A DNA stretch of 64,000 nucleotides from Pisaster brevispinus (GCA_023634235.1 JAMKCF010000006.1:23017163-23081162), one strand, 5' to 3'. Shown: positions 43,962-57,300, counted from the stretch's first letter. Numbers and translations: made by a program. Notes: generated by a model from the letters alone, not told the origin.

Positions 43962-44240
43962 ACATCCTGAAAGTATGATGTTCTCTTCCCAAGATAATGT
44001 ATCTTGGGTTCTTAACACTTTCAGGATGTCGCGAAGTCGACATCCTTCGTTCAGGATGTCAACATTCCGAGATAATTTATCACGGGAAGTCGACATCTTA
44101 CTTTCAGAATGTCGACATCCAAAGATAAAATATACCAGGAAGACAACTTTTTTTTTCAAGATGTCGTCCATCACAAGATAAATCATCTCGGGATGGCGAC
44201 ATCTTACGTTTATGATGTCATCATCCTGCAGTAAATTTTT
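43962..44240. mobile_element. Palindromic repeat built of aggatgtcgacatcct motifs
   Basis: At least seven alternating copies of gatgtcgacatc, cgacatcc and tcaggatgtc motifs at about 20-40-bp spacing in both senses, separated by aagataat..atc segments. Short minus and plus ORFs across it are by-products of the symmetry. Probably a degenerate foldback element. Confidence 0.6.
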
Positions 44241-45470
44241 CTCAGGATCTCAACATGTCTGATGGCACTTCTAGAGCTCCGTATTACGGCAAATAATGGA
44301 GAGGATCTTTTTCTGCCAGGCCTCAAAATGGTTCAGGTAAATTCAAATTCAAAACCAGAGTTTCACCAAAAAGCCACTCCAAGATTCTTAATTGGGTAAC
44401 TGTCCATGATTGGGAAGATTTCAAATTATTTTTATGGCACCTTTAAAATTGACAATTTAAGTTTATTTTTTTATCTCGGCAGACCGTGCAAGTTATGTGA
44501 ATTTGAATACTTTGGTGAACCTTGGGTCCTCGTGTACATTACTTGAATGCGCAAAGGATACAAACTCACGTCCCTTAATACGCGCTAAACGTGTACAGTC
44601 CTTACTGTGTATGAAATTTCATGTACATAAAGAATTGTAGAGATGTTACCATGTAGTGTATAGCATAGTTATTAAATGTAGCGCTTGTCAACAGCAAACT
44701 TGCTTCAATTGTCTGCATTTTTCATTGATTGTTTCAGATTTGTTATTTTCTATAGATATATTTTTATTAATTTAAAGGGACGTGTGCAGTACAGCCGTGT
44801 CCATACGCCATTTAAAAAAAAAAAAAAAAAAAAAAACTTCTTGCAGGCCACCCCCCCCTTTTTATATTTTTACTAAATTATTTTATTTTAAATAATGCTC
44901 TTTCAGAAAGCCTTCGAAATCAAACCTGCCCATGATGTGCTACAATTGTACATGTCACTTCATTAGTGGAATACTTGTGCTACTACAAAGTGCCTGTGTC
45001 GTAAGAATGAAATTCAGACATTTTGGTAACGTTCCTTGTTCCATCAGCAGGGTGCAAATTTGACACTGGACCGCCGGCCCGAGGCCTGTGATTTTAGCCC
45101 CTGGGCCAGTAAACTCATGACCTGACAAGTCCGGTGGTCTTGCGTTCTTCAATTGAATAATTGCCACTGTGTTATATCTTTAACAGAAAGAAATGATTCT
45201 TCAATTGTTGACCTTGAGTCTGGTATTTATACATTGAGAACAATCTACAATTTGCATGGTCAACTGTGCAGAAAGCAGATTCCGGTCTTGTGAAGTAAGT
45301 TGTGGTCCGTTAAACATTTTGAGCTAAAAGCCCTGCAGTCTTTCGGAATTTTCGAGCCCCGATCAGTGGTTGTTCCAGGAGAGCAATATTTTAAATAAAA
45401 TAAATTTTACAAAACTATAGAGGGGATAGCATCGGGTTCAACTTCAGCTGATTCATTATTAATATTATAA
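44241..45470. other. Nothing recognised
   Basis: Contains a poly(A) run of about 22 at 44814-44836 followed by a C run, possibly the remains of a retroposed tail. No gene. Confidence 0.35.
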
Positions 45471-45478
45471 ACTTTTAC

Positions 45479-45859
45479 ATGGCATATGGACGAGGTAGCA
45501 CAGCACACAATCGTTTAAATATTTCTGATAATCAAACCAAAGGTAATCAAACCAAGGGAGCCTCAAAAGGGACTAGCACTGTGACCCGTAGACCTGGAGA
45601 TACCTGTGTAGGTAATCAAACCAAGGGAGCCTCAAAAGGGACTAGCAATGTGACTTCTAGGCCTGAAGTTACCCGTACAGAGAATATGATGGAGATGTTT
45701 GACTTATGTTTTGTGGAAAGTGTTTGGAATTCACATCATTTCCAAAATAAAACACCTACATTTTCTCCCGAAAAAATCATCTTAGTTCCGTTTGAATTAA
45801 GCTTTGAGGAATACTTCAACTTTAGTGCAATTTTACTTTTTTATAAATATGGAGCATAA
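45479..45859 (+). CDS. Hypothetical 126-codon ORF with two ~24-residue repeats (doubtful)
   Basis: ATG at 45479 to TAA at 45857-45859. It contains two copies of NQTKGASKGTS(T/N)VT.RP in tandem (DNA units of about 72 bp), then MMEMFDLCFVESVWNS and a hydrophobic end. The repeat DNA recurs in VPS16 intron 8 (18036-18115), where it is not in a gene, so the repeat is a dispersed sequence. There are no upstream splice signals or family match. It could be a fragment of a mobile-element protein or chance. Confidence 0.25.
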   Translation: MAYGRGSTAHNRLNISDNQTKGNQTKGASKGTSTVTRRPGDTCVGNQTKGASKGTSNVTSRPEVTRTENMMEMFDLCFVESVWNSHHFQNKTPTFSPEKIILVPFELSFEEYFNFSAILLFYKYGA

Positions 45860-46018
45860 TATGCTCCATTTTATGTAAAAAACTGAATGTGTGTGCTCAG
45901 GGCCTTTTTACGTAATTCCTTATTATTTTTATAAGATAATCTGGTGTTAGCGTAAAAACAAATACATTATCTGAGAGTAGATGGAAAAATAGTTTAACAT
46001 CACATTAAAACTCTGGAA

Positions 46019-46235
46019 ATGGTCAATCCCCAAAGTCCAGATTTCAAATTGGGGGGGGGTTCCTCTGGGGGCACGGTTCCTCTGGGGGCACAGATATCAA
46101 TTGGGGGCACAGATATCAATTTATTTATTTATTTTTTTTTTTTTTGGGGGGGGCCTGGATATCAATTGAGGGGTACGGATATCAATTGGGGGCATGTAAC
46201 CCCCCCCCCCCCCCCCAGTTACGCCACTGATCCAG
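46019..46235. repeat. Low-complexity repeat ending gttacgccactg
   Basis: Repeated ggggcac(a/g)gatatcaatt units and long G and C homopolymers, ending in cccagttacgccactgatcc, which resembles the right end of the repeat at 11678-11893. Confidence 0.45.
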
Positions 46236-47098
46236 AACACCACTAAACATTGTCCAACAGAAGAAAAAAAACTATCGCCGAATAAATTATTTTATAAATT
46301 TCGATCTTTCCTGAAGATAGAAATTTGCAAAGTCTACATTATAAAATACCATGCGTATCGCTCAAATTTGTTGGCAGAAACAACCTTTACAAAATTATAA
46401 ACTCCATGTCTTTTTTTGGAGAAAGTGACCACAGGTCGTTTTGACCTTGTTTGCTCAGTTGTAAACCAAAAGGTATCTGACCTTAGTAACGATTCACATT
46501 ACATTTATTTTGAATGGCTTCAATTACTGTGAAACTGGTGTTAAGTTACTGGTGGTTTTTGTTCACTTTTACAGTAGCTTTTTCTACACCGGGTGAATCC
46601 ATTGTGTAGTACACTTTTTTTCTGGTTCATTTTTATAACCTCTAAGATGGGGTTGGAATGTGGAATTTGAGGAGCTTAACAGCTATGGTGTTTGCAAGGC
46701 GAAGAAGATACCATTGAAGGGTTTGCCTGGTGGTTGATCTCTCCGCTTCCTGGGGAGTGTAAGAATATCTAGACAAGTATTGACAGTGTGCCGACAGTAG
46801 ACGAGGATGTACAGTGTTTGATCTGATCCTAAGCTAAGTGAAATGGCAAGATGAAGTGACCACCCCCTCCCCTCTCGGTTTGCACTCGAGTACTCAAATC
46901 CACTTGCAACATAAGGTAATTTTTATTATTTTACTGTTCCTTTATGTATGTTGAAGATACACGTAGAAGAAACCCTCTTCCACGTGCAAAAACTTGGGGG
47001 AAATTCCCACCCGGCTCCAAATTATATGGCAACCAAGCTTGTAACTCCTCAGATCAGCATTTATTATAAGTACATAATATGACGTAAGTACATCATCA
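46236..47098. other. Nothing recognised
   Basis: No gene or repeat that I can support. Confidence 0.3.
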
Positions 47099-47292
47099 GG
47101 GCCCAATTTCATAGATCTGCTTAAGCAGCAAACATTACTTAGAAATGTTCTGCTGATCAAAAGGAATCAGGATACCAGTCATAAATGCTACTTGTGGAAT
47201 GATATTTTGGGTGGTAACCTTACACTGGTAAGCATGTTGTTTCTAATACTTGGCTACTTTTTGTGCCTAAGCAGCTCTATGAAATTAGGCCC
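47099..47292. mobile_element. MITE with GGGCCCAATTTCATAG inverted ends
   Basis: The left end gggcccaatttcatagatct and right end agctctatgaaattaggccc form imperfect ~28-bp terminal inverted repeats including ctgcttaagca / gcctaagcag. Same family as 31078-31330. Confidence 0.7.
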
Positions 47293-48590
47293 AGATGGTA
47301 ATCTTAGTGCGAGAGATTCTTACTTATATTGTCAGCGACTCAACACTGCATACCTGGCCCAACTATTTCACCAATTTAAGCATTCGCTAGAAGCCACAAA
47401 CCAGTCAACAAAAAAATCAAATTTTCTTAACAGCGCCCCCTATCGTTCGATGTTTAAGTATTTACAGTGTGCACGGACATGCGGGAATCGTGACAAAGGA
47501 ACAAGGTCTTGCAACAAGTCTAATTACATATAAACTACAGTACAGTATTTCAAGTACCACCTACCCATTACCCCCCCCCCCCCCCCACTCCTCACCTACC
47601 GACTACTTTCAAATACTTCAGCCAATAACGAGTGTGTAGTAGTCAAGAACTTAGGAGGTTTTTTGATATGTACACTTGTACATATCGATAGCATCTAACT
47701 GTGAACATGTACTTAATGTATGTCAGACACCTGTGTAAGAATCGCAGTGTGGCAGAAGTTTAGCAAATTCTTTGTAATGTTATTGAATCAGTAATCACAT
47801 AGTGTACAATTGTTCTATTAATGATTTATTAGTTGTGGTGAAGTGTTAGGTGAAGAAATTAGTGCGCAAATGAGAAGTTATTTGGGTGCAGGTATTGTTT
47901 GTGAAATGTTTGCACCAAGTGATTACTGATTCCTGTAAATGATCTGAAATTATTTGATCAACGGTGTACAGCTCACTGCTTTATTTGAGGAAGCACAAAG
48001 CGGCATGATGATAGTGTACTCGATTGGCTGAAATAATATACTAGTAGGTCAATGAAATTGTGCCTCTTGAGTCTCTAGGTGGTATTAATTTTGAATATGG
48101 AGAGTTGTAAAAAAAAACAGGTTCCAAAGGTTTGACTCTCGCAAAATATTTTTCAAAAAACGCAATAACTTTGAGAGAAATTGTTATATTTCAAGTTCCT
48201 TGTACATCATTCCATGACTTATGACTAAAAATTGGAAATGCAAAAAAATGCAAAATTAGCAGCATGGAATAAATTAGTAAATGCAAGTTGCCCTTATCCC
48301 CTGAATCATTCTTATAAAGGCTTTTTCTCTAAGCTAGCTCCCTTTAACAAGCATGAACATCCAAAATACTATGTCACACTAATAAAATACTTCAATAGCT
48401 ACAGAGTACATTTTAACCTAATCATAAAACATACAGACTTTTATCATGGTTTGACCATCTAGCTCCCTGTATACATAATGAAGTTATCAAAGGTCTAACT
48501 CTCATTGCATATGGAGGGGCCAGACTATTTTCATCCTAGCCTCTGTTTGGCTCGTTCTATGAACTGATTTGGGGAGAAACAAGATGGTCG
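47293..48590. other. Nothing recognised
   Basis: AT-rich; a C16 homopolymer at about 47571. Short ORFs only. Confidence 0.3.
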
Positions 48591-48614
48591 CAGCTTGATA
48601 AAAGTCTATAGGTC

Positions 48615-48755
48615 TACAAGGCCATGTCCGTATTTGCGGCTACGGCTACGTACGACTAGATTTCCGCGTCATCATGACTTGAAGTATAGGACATCCTTAG
48701 CAACACCCTTTACAACAGTCATAGCCGTAACCGTACCTGCAAATATGGCCCAAAG
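48615..48755. mobile_element. Palindromic MITE with AAGGCC.TGTCCG ends, diverged copy
   Basis: The left end aaggccatgtccgtatttgc followed by ggctacggctacg is matched in reverse by tagccgtaaccgtacctgca and aaatatggcc on the right. Same end family as the palindrome at 57437-57567. Confidence 0.6.
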
Positions 48756-48879
48756 CTCTGGTTGTCACTTCAGGATAGTGATGGATGATATTGATTGTCA
48801 TCTTGATTAGACTTGCTCCAGCCTGTCTTCAGCTCTTGTCCGCATGATCCTCAATCCAGCATGGAGTCAGCCCTGTATC

Positions 48880-49290
48880 TCTGATGTCACCGTCAAGACT
48901 CTTCCAATCTGTGGATGGAAACAATGAAACTGTTCATTATTTGATCTCTTTCACTCAATGTTTTCAACGAGGTTATCAGCTCCAACAAGAATCTGAAACG
49001 TACCTCCTTCATCTCACCACCCCCAATGAGTATGAGTCACCATTTTGGGAAGCTACATGTGCGAATTTCAACCTCGCGCACTCTCCTGCTATGAACCAAA
49101 AGAATGGAACACTCTTCCAAATCACATCAAGGATGCTCAGACTATTAAGGTTTTCAAAAAACTGCTCAAATGTTATCTTTTTCAACAAATGTATTGTTAT
49201 TAATTTAATGTAACTGTCTTTAGCGCCTTTGAACAAATTTGTTGATTTAGCCGCTATATAAATGTCTTCTGATTTATTGATTTATTGGTT
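48880..49290 (+). mobile_element. Non-LTR retrotransposon 3' fragment (L2/CR1-like)
   Basis: A plus frame at about 49085-49190 reads EWNTLPNHIKDAQTIKVFKK, the typical C-terminal signature (W-LP--IK----I--FKK-LK-YLF). It is followed by a short 3' UTR and a (tgattta)n-type tail at 49265-49300. The upstream part is frame-broken. Confidence 0.55.
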
Positions 49291-49299
49291 TATTGACAC

Positions 49300-50339
49300 A
49301 ACTCAGCAACTGTTTGTTAGCATGAACTGTTCCGTTTCTTTGGGGGAGGGGAGTAGAAGTATACAGACATCTCTAGTCTGGAATGCACAATAAAATTTAT
49401 AAGTTTACAAAATTTATAGTTATAAAGTTTGGAGATTTTTCTTCTTTAACAGTCATGTTAAGAATCACTAAACCTTGTGTGTATCAATGTACCAGCCTCC
49501 ATCATCAGGAAGGCAGGTACATACACCTTTAATCGTTATTTAGCCCAGTAGATTACGTTTTCTAACATTATCAAGAAGGTTATACTGTCTATAGACTTCC
49601 ACTCAAAAGGTTTTCCAAGATCACATCTACTTAAAAAAACATATATAAAAAGACCCCCTCCCCACTAAGGAAGCATCTCTCTGGAACACACAATATATGA
49701 AGAAGCTAATGTTCAGATAACATCCCACTGTAACCTTTTCTCAACTCTTTCCACAGACTTATGACTCCACAAGTTTCCACAAATTTTAAATTAATTTATA
49801 ATTTGCACTGTGCGTTCAAGAAAGACATCTACTGGGGTCTTTATTTATTTCTTTTTTATAAGTGGATGGCATCTGGGAAAATCTTTTGCATGGTAGCCTA
49901 CAAGCAGATAATCTTCTTGACAAAGTTTCAAAAAACAAAGTGCACTGAGCTAAATAATATATGCACTTGGATTTTTTTAAAGGAAACTTGAAGGTCAAAG
50001 GGTGCAGGCACCATCATCACCCTTGAACTTACCAAGTGTGACCCGGTAGTGGATGTTTGTCATATGACCACAAACATGGATGCACATTAGCCATGTTTAC
50101 TTAGATCACCATCATGCACCAAAAAAACTGCAGGAAAAAAAAGCAAAGTAAAATGTTTTTACAATATTGTAGATTAATTTTCAGATTTTGAGAAAATTTA
50201 GATTTTGAAAACATTTTGAACTGCTAAAATTCAATCCAAAGTTTTGTTCAACAAAAAACATCTGTGAGAAGTGAAATTAGCTAAGTTGCTCCTTTGAAGA
50301 TTTTAAGTCCAATGTGAGGGGAATTAAATTTTTGAAGAA
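49300..50339. other. Nothing recognised
   Basis: AT-rich; no gene or clear repeat. Confidence 0.3.
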
Positions 50340-50344
50340 CTAGA

Positions 50345-50455
50345 GCTAGTAAACTTGCGGGTAAAACCATGTGTAAAGTCTCTTTTGGGGGGAATGTTGG
50401 CTCTGAAAAGAGCCATTGTGGTCTCTATGTTTCGAACAGTATACTCTAATAATAT
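50345..50455 (-). mobile_element. Stem-loop element family, copy 3 (half element)
   Basis: The left part (agtaaacttgcgggtaaaac, catgtgtaaa, tctctttt) matches the arm of the element at 5805. GGCTCTGAAAAGAGCC at 50399-50414 is the histone-type stem-loop on the minus strand. It is followed by the reverse complement of the gagtatactgttcgaaac segment. The second arm is missing, so this copy is not palindromic. Confidence 0.75.
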
Positions 50456-51600
50456 CAGTTCCTAAAAGCTTTCTTTTTGTAAATCACTTCCAGTCAAACT
50501 TTACCTTGTAACTTAAACCCATACATTACCAAATTCCTTGCCATGCCTGCATTGAAAACAGCCAGACTGCATCAACGAAGAGTACATCACCTCTGGTACC
50601 TGTGCTATAGTGAATAAGTTCTAAGAACGTTAACACAAAGGTTAGATTTTTTATAAACCATGTTTACTAACTAAATTGAAATCAGATCTGTTGCTACTGT
50701 AAATATTTTCAATCCAATGCCTGTGATAATAAAATGGGATTATTGTTTCAAATTATTTATATCCAAACAACTTGAGATAGTTTGTAGAATAATTTTCAGG
50801 TTTTGAGATGTTTGAACACAAGCATTGATCAAGTTCAGTTCAATGTGTGGGAAATTTTTTTTTTTTGTGTATGACTGCTTCCAATTGTTTGTATCAGGTG
50901 GGGTGAGAGACAGCTCGAAATGTTCCTAAAAGCTCTCTTGTGGTCATTCACTACAAGTCAAACTTTACATTGTAACTTAAACTGATACATTACCAAATTC
51001 CTTGCCATGCCTGAAGTGAAAACAGACTGCATCAACGAAGAGTAGTTCATCATATCTGGTATCTGTGCTAAGGAAGAAAATCTAAAAATGTTAACAAGAA
51101 AGTTAGCTCTTTATTTTATAACCCATGTTTACCAACTAAGTTGAACTCGGACCAGTTGCTACTGTAAAGACTTTCAGTCCAATTCCTGTGAGATTAATTT
51201 TGGACTATTATTTCCAATTATTTGTATCTATTACATCCAAACAACTAGAGATCAGAGACAGTTTGTAGAATAACTGCTAAAATTTAAGCAAAATTTTTCT
51301 AAGATCCACGAACATCTTTAAGAAGTGATATCAGCTAAGTTGCTCATTTAAAGATCTTATAAATCTAATGTGTGGGAGATTTAATGTTGTTAAGGATTAA
51401 TTGTTTCTTGTATCATATCCAAGCATCTTGAGCTGAGAGACAGTTCGTTAAGCTCTCCTTTGGTTATTAACTTCCAGTCAAACTTTACCTTGTAACTTTA
51501 ACTGATACATTACCAGATTCCTTGCCATGCCTGAAGTTAAAACTGCCAGACTGCATCAACGAAGAGCAGCTCTTCACTTCTGGTATCTGAAAAAACAAGA
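50440..51600. repeat. Three large tandem units (about 460-520 bp)
   Basis: The block gtcaaactttaccttgtaac followed by attaccaaattccttgccat and gactgcatcaacgaagag occurs at about 50493, 50956 and 51477. The intervening sequence, including atccaaacaacttgagat-like segments, also repeats with divergence. Confidence 0.75.
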
Positions 51601-51889
51601 TCTGAAGAAAAGTTAGCATTTTTAAGCCATGTTTAGTTGAGCTTAACTGTAACTTACCCAAACTTAAAATTTACTGTGTCTGAGAGATGCCACCATCAGA
51701 TGTGTCCTCTGATGAGAAGGGAGTTTCTAGGCAGTGACTGAGACAATAAGATGGGTTAGTGAGACCATAATCTTACCTCATGACTGACTATCAATCATTA
51801 TCTGTCTAATGATCCACCAGGTAGAAGTTCCATGTGCTTGATGGAAACAAGTTGCAATTTCTGTCAAAACAAAAAATAGGGCTATTAGC

Positions 51890-52265
51890 TGTGGGAGAAA
51901 AGAGGTTTATTCAATGTGGTAGGAAAACTGGCGTTAGTTGCTGTGGAATGAAATTGTGTTATTTCCTGTGGAAGAAAAAATTGTTATTTGGTGGAAGGAA
52001 AACATATGGTTAGTTGCTGTGGGAGGAAAATGTATAATTTGCTGTGGAAGGAAAAATGGTTATTGGGAGGAAGGATGGTTATTTGCTGTGGAATGAAAAT
52101 GTATTATTTGCTGTGGAAGGAAAAATGGTTATTGGGAGGAAGGAAACAAATATGGTTATTTGCTGTGGAATGAAAATGTGTTATTTGCTGTGGAAGGAAA
52201 AATTGTTATATGATGGAAGGAAGAAATATTGTTATTTGCTGTGGAAGGAAAAATTGTTATTAAGT
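51890..52265. repeat. Degenerate tandem repeat of ttatttgctgtggaaggaaa units
   Basis: About ten imperfect units of 30-40 bp. They keep plus frames open and create ORFs at 51988 and 52044 that have no other sign of coding. Confidence 0.8.
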
Positions 52266-52539
52266 ATGTCTACCAACCCTAATTTTACCTGACCCTACCT
52301 GACCTCACCTGACCTTACCCATGACCAGTTGATACTTAACCTGTTGGCAATCAGTGTACTTCTGGTAGTTCAAACCTCTCTGTCTGGTACCTCTCAGACC
52401 TCACACCACCTGTCAAGGATTCTTCTTTGTCTCTAAAACGGTCATGCACCTGTTGACAACAACACTTAAGTTCTAGGCCTAATATCTATGTCCCTCTAAT
52501 CAACTTACCATTTATACTTACCAAAATCACCTTAAACGT

Positions 52540-54960
52540 CAAGAGGGGATGTCTTCTTTAATCTTTTTCTCTGTCTCTACTTGCTCTTGTTTCTCCGCCT
52601 TTTTAATTTTTTTCCTGGCTTTACAATACATCGCCTGCCTGCCCCGCAGCGCTCTAAAAACTAAATTTTTTAATTCTTTTGCTTTGCTTATGTTCACTCT
52701 CTCACATTCAATTGATAAAATTCATTCATCAGAAATATTAAACGATTAATTTACCTTAACTAAATTAACCATTTAAATATCCCTAACTGAAATAATTTAT
52801 CAACTAATTATTGTCCCCTGTAAATGCTTCATATTAACATGGTTTACACATACATGGAGTAACTTAGGGGAAAATAATTTTGGTTTTGCCAAGTTCTTCT
52901 TGAAAAACCAGTGTAGTAAAAAAAAAATTACGTTCAGTCAGTTTGTGCATCAGGTAGATACTGAGTTATCATTTACGAGTTTTTCATGCTTTTATGGGGC
53001 TGATTTTGATTACTTTTGAGAAAAAACTTGTCAGCGATATTAAGTATTCTGATATACTTCATATTGAAGTTCGTTTAAAGATTTGATTGTATCAGCAAAT
53101 ATCTCAAAATGCACGAGGGTCTCTAACTAAACATTTTTATGCTCAAATATCAGCGAATTAACCATGCCAGGGTATAATTTTAAAATGACAACAAAATCGA
53201 CTTCTCCCAAACCCTGAGAAAAATACCAAGAGAAACTATTTTACTTTAAAAGGCATCACTCTGGCCACGACCAAAATGCCCTAAAATCAAGAAAAGCCTC
53301 ACAGAAAATAAGTGGATTGCATCACCATTGACAATAGTAGTAGACAGCATCAGATAAGAGAAGTAACCTGCTAGTTATTAGGGAGGAATGGGGTTAGACC
53401 TTTTCTTACCAGTAGATACCTTCTTAAAGATCTTTGAAGTCCTCTAGCCCTCAATGAAGGCATAGTCACATTGTCATGGATCTGTTGAAAGACTTAAGTC
53501 TTAGGCTTACTCCAAGACCCTCAAACCAAACTTACCATTTATACTTACCACAACCACCTAAAACATCTAGATGTCTTCTTGAATCTTTCTCCTCTTTTCT
53601 TGTTCCTCCTTTTTTGCTTTTTTTTGCTCCCTTCTCAATGCATAGCCTGATGCGCAGCGCCCTATAAACTATAAGCTTGGGAGTTTGCTGCACGCAATAT
53701 CTACTTGCTCGCAATCATTCGATAAAATTTTTTCATCAGAAATATTAAACGATTAATTTAGCTTGTCCAAAGTAACCATTTTAATATTCCTAACTAAAAA
53801 TGTCATCATTTAATAAGTGTATATCACTTAATAAGTGTATATTTATCTTAACATGGTTTTACACAATTCGGGGGCAGCTTAGAGGAAAAACCGTTTAACA
53901 TTTTGGTTTTGAAAAGTTTAATTCTAAGCAAAATGCTTCACTACATTTAGTTTAGTCAGTTTATGTTCTCGTTGTTGTGCACCTTATATATTGGCTTGCA
54001 ATCAATTGATAACATTTATTCATAAGAAATATTAAACTTTTAATTTAGCTCATCTAAATTAACCATTTTAATATTCCTAGCTGAAAAAAATGTGATCATC
54101 TAATAAGTCTATACCATGTATTTGGGAGCAGCTTAAAGGACAATTTTCCCCGTTTTGTTTTGCTTCTAAAAATAATAGTCTATGGATAAAACACTAAGTT
54201 TACTCAGTTTACGCATCAGGTGCATACTGATACTGAAATAGCATTATAACAGTTTTTCATAAGATTTATGGTGCAAATTTTTATTACTTTGTAGAAAATT
54301 AAAAAAATTAAGGTTTGCCATTCCCTTTAAAGATCTGATTTTCAGAGAGAAAAAAATTGTCAATGATATTTAATATTCCAATAAATTTTATTTCGATTTT
54401 TATTACTGAATGTTTGTTGTATAAAAGCTTTATCTGAAAAGTGTTTGATGCTTTTAAGGAAACATAAGTTGTTTGCTATTCCATAGAGAAAGCTGTTGAG
54501 TGATTATACATTTTTCTAATTTGAAAGAGCCAATTGAATGATCCAAACTCTTTAAGTAGCATGTTTACTTTCGCAGGTCTAATTTTGTTTATAATAAATT
54601 ATCTTGGTTTTTTTGTCACGATTAGGAAATTAAACAATTTAACGCAAAGAGGGATTCCAAATAAACATTTTTATGCTAAAATATTAGAGAGTTAACTATG
54701 CCAATGTTTAACTTTAAAATGACAGCAACATACAGTCATCAGCTTCTTTCACACCCTGAGAAATGTTCCAAGAGAAACCATTTTACTTTAAAAGGCATCA
54801 CTCTGGCCACGACCAAAATGCCCTCAAAAGAAAAACCCATCTCAGAAAAGTATTGGATGGCATCACCATTGACAATATTAGTAGACAACATCAACAAGTA
54901 CCGAGAATAGGAGAAGTAACCTGCTAGTTATGAGGGAGGAATGGGGTTATTAAATCTTCG
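52540..54960. repeat. Long direct duplication (about 1-1.5 kb units)
   Basis: gatgtcttctt..atctttttctc with catcagaaatattaaacgat occurs at about 52548-52745 and 53570-53757, and part recurs near 54025. The block aaaggcatcactctggccac occurs at about 53248 and 54798, and aagtaacctgctagttat at about 53362 and 54915, 1.55 kb apart. This is a segmental tandem duplication with subsequent divergence. Confidence 0.75.
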
Positions 54961-55024
54961 CTTACCAGTTGATGCCATCTTAAAGATCTTGTCTTACCAC
55001 TTGGACGACTTCTAGCCAAACCCA

Positions 55025-55400
55025 TACCACACAATCCATAGATCTTCTTTCTTCACCCATTGGGCATAACAGTTTTAAAGTTCTGACAACAGTCAGCAAA
55101 AAGTGCTCAGTTCTGAAACTCAAAACCAAAAGTCACTTTTAAAGTTCTTGTCTTGTCACTTGGACGACCTCTAGTTACTTGGACGATCTCTGGCCACTTG
55201 GACGACCTCTAGCCACTTGGACGACCTCTGGCCACTTGGACGACCTCTGGTCACTTGGACGACCTAACCACACCCATACCACACAATCCATGGATCTTCT
55301 TTCTTCACCCTTTGGGCCTAAAAGTTTCTAAAAGTTCTGACAACAGTCACTAAAAGTGTTCAGTTTTGAAATCCAAGTCCCCTTTTAAATCAGTTCGGTC
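55025..55400. repeat. 19-bp minisatellite nested in a ~255-bp direct repeat
   Basis: The unit acttggacgacctctggcc is repeated about seven times at 55155-55265. It is flanked by a direct repeat (ccataccacacaatccat ... gttctgacaacagtca) at about 55021-55100 and 55274-55350. Confidence 0.8.
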
Positions 55401-57300
55401 CAGGGGAAGAGTTTCTCACGCCAACTTGACGGAGCTCGCAAGCAAAAGCGAAAGTTCAACAGGAGAATGCGAGTCCACTTGAAATAAGTTCATTTCCTAC
55501 AGTTCTTGTCGTCTTTAGAAGAATTTACAATCTCCTGGAACTCTCCAGCTCTACTCGCAAGCTCAACATCAAAGTCGGTCCATGACACCAGTGTGTTGGT
55601 TGAGTACGCCGGTCTCAGTTATTCTGTTTAACTTCCAGGAATTCTCAAACCAGCAAAAACTCCAGGGGAGTTCTCAACGGTTGTAAAATCGACTACGAAA
55701 CTAGAACATTGCGAGAGTTGCTCATGTAAGGCTTTGGTGAAATACTTGACCAAAAGTCCTCATGTATGTCACTTTCTTCTGAAGTTTTAAGTACATTTTA
55801 CCTTCAGAACTTCATAGGTATAGTCCTCAATGTGACAAGTGACTACTCAAAGGTAGAAATACAGTTTGTTTCACTTAAAGAGAGTGAAACTATGATAAAG
55901 TTCATCAAATAAAGGAAGTCCAAATCCAGCCAAGAAGAGTCACCATGTTGTCCGTCCACCGTCCCGTGGAACACTATACCATGCGGGCTTGCTGCGTCTT
56001 TTTCCTACCTAAAAGCGCAGAAACAATACATTTGCATAACAATATGATTTGCATACACCTGAATTGGCTTGGTAACAAGATGGTCCAATAACAATGCGCG
56101 GAATTTCTTAAAAGCTAAGAAAATCTCAACCCGAAGGAATAATAGACCCGCCATGTTGCCTTTATACTCGGGCGGTGCCGTTTATCAGTCACTGAGTGAA
56201 ACCTGGGATTAGAGTGATGAAATTCTTGCACAAAGGAAATAACGACAATATGTTTTTGCGATTTTTTCTTGCCTCACATTGTTTCTTACTTGTGCTGGAT
56301 GTGAGAATATTACTCTAGAATGCGGGAGGTTCGATTCTTGCTCACTTCAGCCTTGGCCCTTTTCCTATCCAGGGGGAGACTAAAGAGAGAACAGCGCAAA
56401 GATATGTTATCGTCACCTAGTGTTGGGCAAAAACAACTTCATTATGAAAGATCCCCGAAGCTAACATTATCAAATTTCACTACACATCGGGAAAAGTATA
56501 TGTTTCTAATGACAATCAGAAGAAAAGCGCTCTGTTTGTACTAATCAAATACATTTGGTTACATCTTCTTGAAGTTATTTTCTCTTCTAAGCGTGTGTAG
56601 ATGTCAAGCATTAATTTTTTTTTCTCATTTCATTTCATATCGGGAGGCGAGCTGTTTTCTAGAGTATATGCCCCAGGGATTTGTAAACCAAAGGCAATGG
56701 GGCGAAGCATTTAAACAACTGAACTGGCCGAACGAGGTTACTCAATTACAAGTGAAATTTGTCATGTTTGTTTAAGTTGAAATGCGAATAAACTTTACAT
56801 TTAATAACTAGTTTTTGTTTTGTGATTGCGCAGTTAAAGATGCTAGGTCAGATTTTATTGACGATTTGACCCGCTAGTTGATAAATGTAATTTGAAAAGG
56901 CTATATGAAAGGATTCGACACAATGATGAGGTTTGGTATTGCACAAAAACAAGAAAAGGACGTAATTTTCCAGGAGGAATTATGGGCAAGCCAACACAGG
57001 ATCATCATGATGTTAAATTGTTAAGGCAATGCCTCTGTCTGTAATTTGAATAGCGAGAACAATTATTTGAATTGAATTGAAAATGGCCTTAGAAATTAGT
57101 ATTATTGTTAACAATTTTTAAATTTTATCCAGTTACTGTAAAGTAAAGCAACAACATTGTTTTGTAAAGAATAAACAAATTAAAAATCTATCCAGTAAAA
57201 ATAAAACAAACAAATAAGAACAAATAAATAAATACAAATTAAATCGGCAATCGGCAGAGGAAATCATTTACAATTTCCCTAACCATAAAAGCTATTTAAA
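55401..57300. other. Nothing recognised
   Basis: No gene, RNA or repeat family that I can support. ORFs at 56320 and 56569 lack any recognisable motif. Confidence 0.3.

Noticed and set aside
51988..52292. Tandem ORFs MVEGKHMV... / MEGKMVIG...
   Set aside because: Arise from a degenerate ttatttgctgtggaaggaaa repeat; frames are inconsistent between units.
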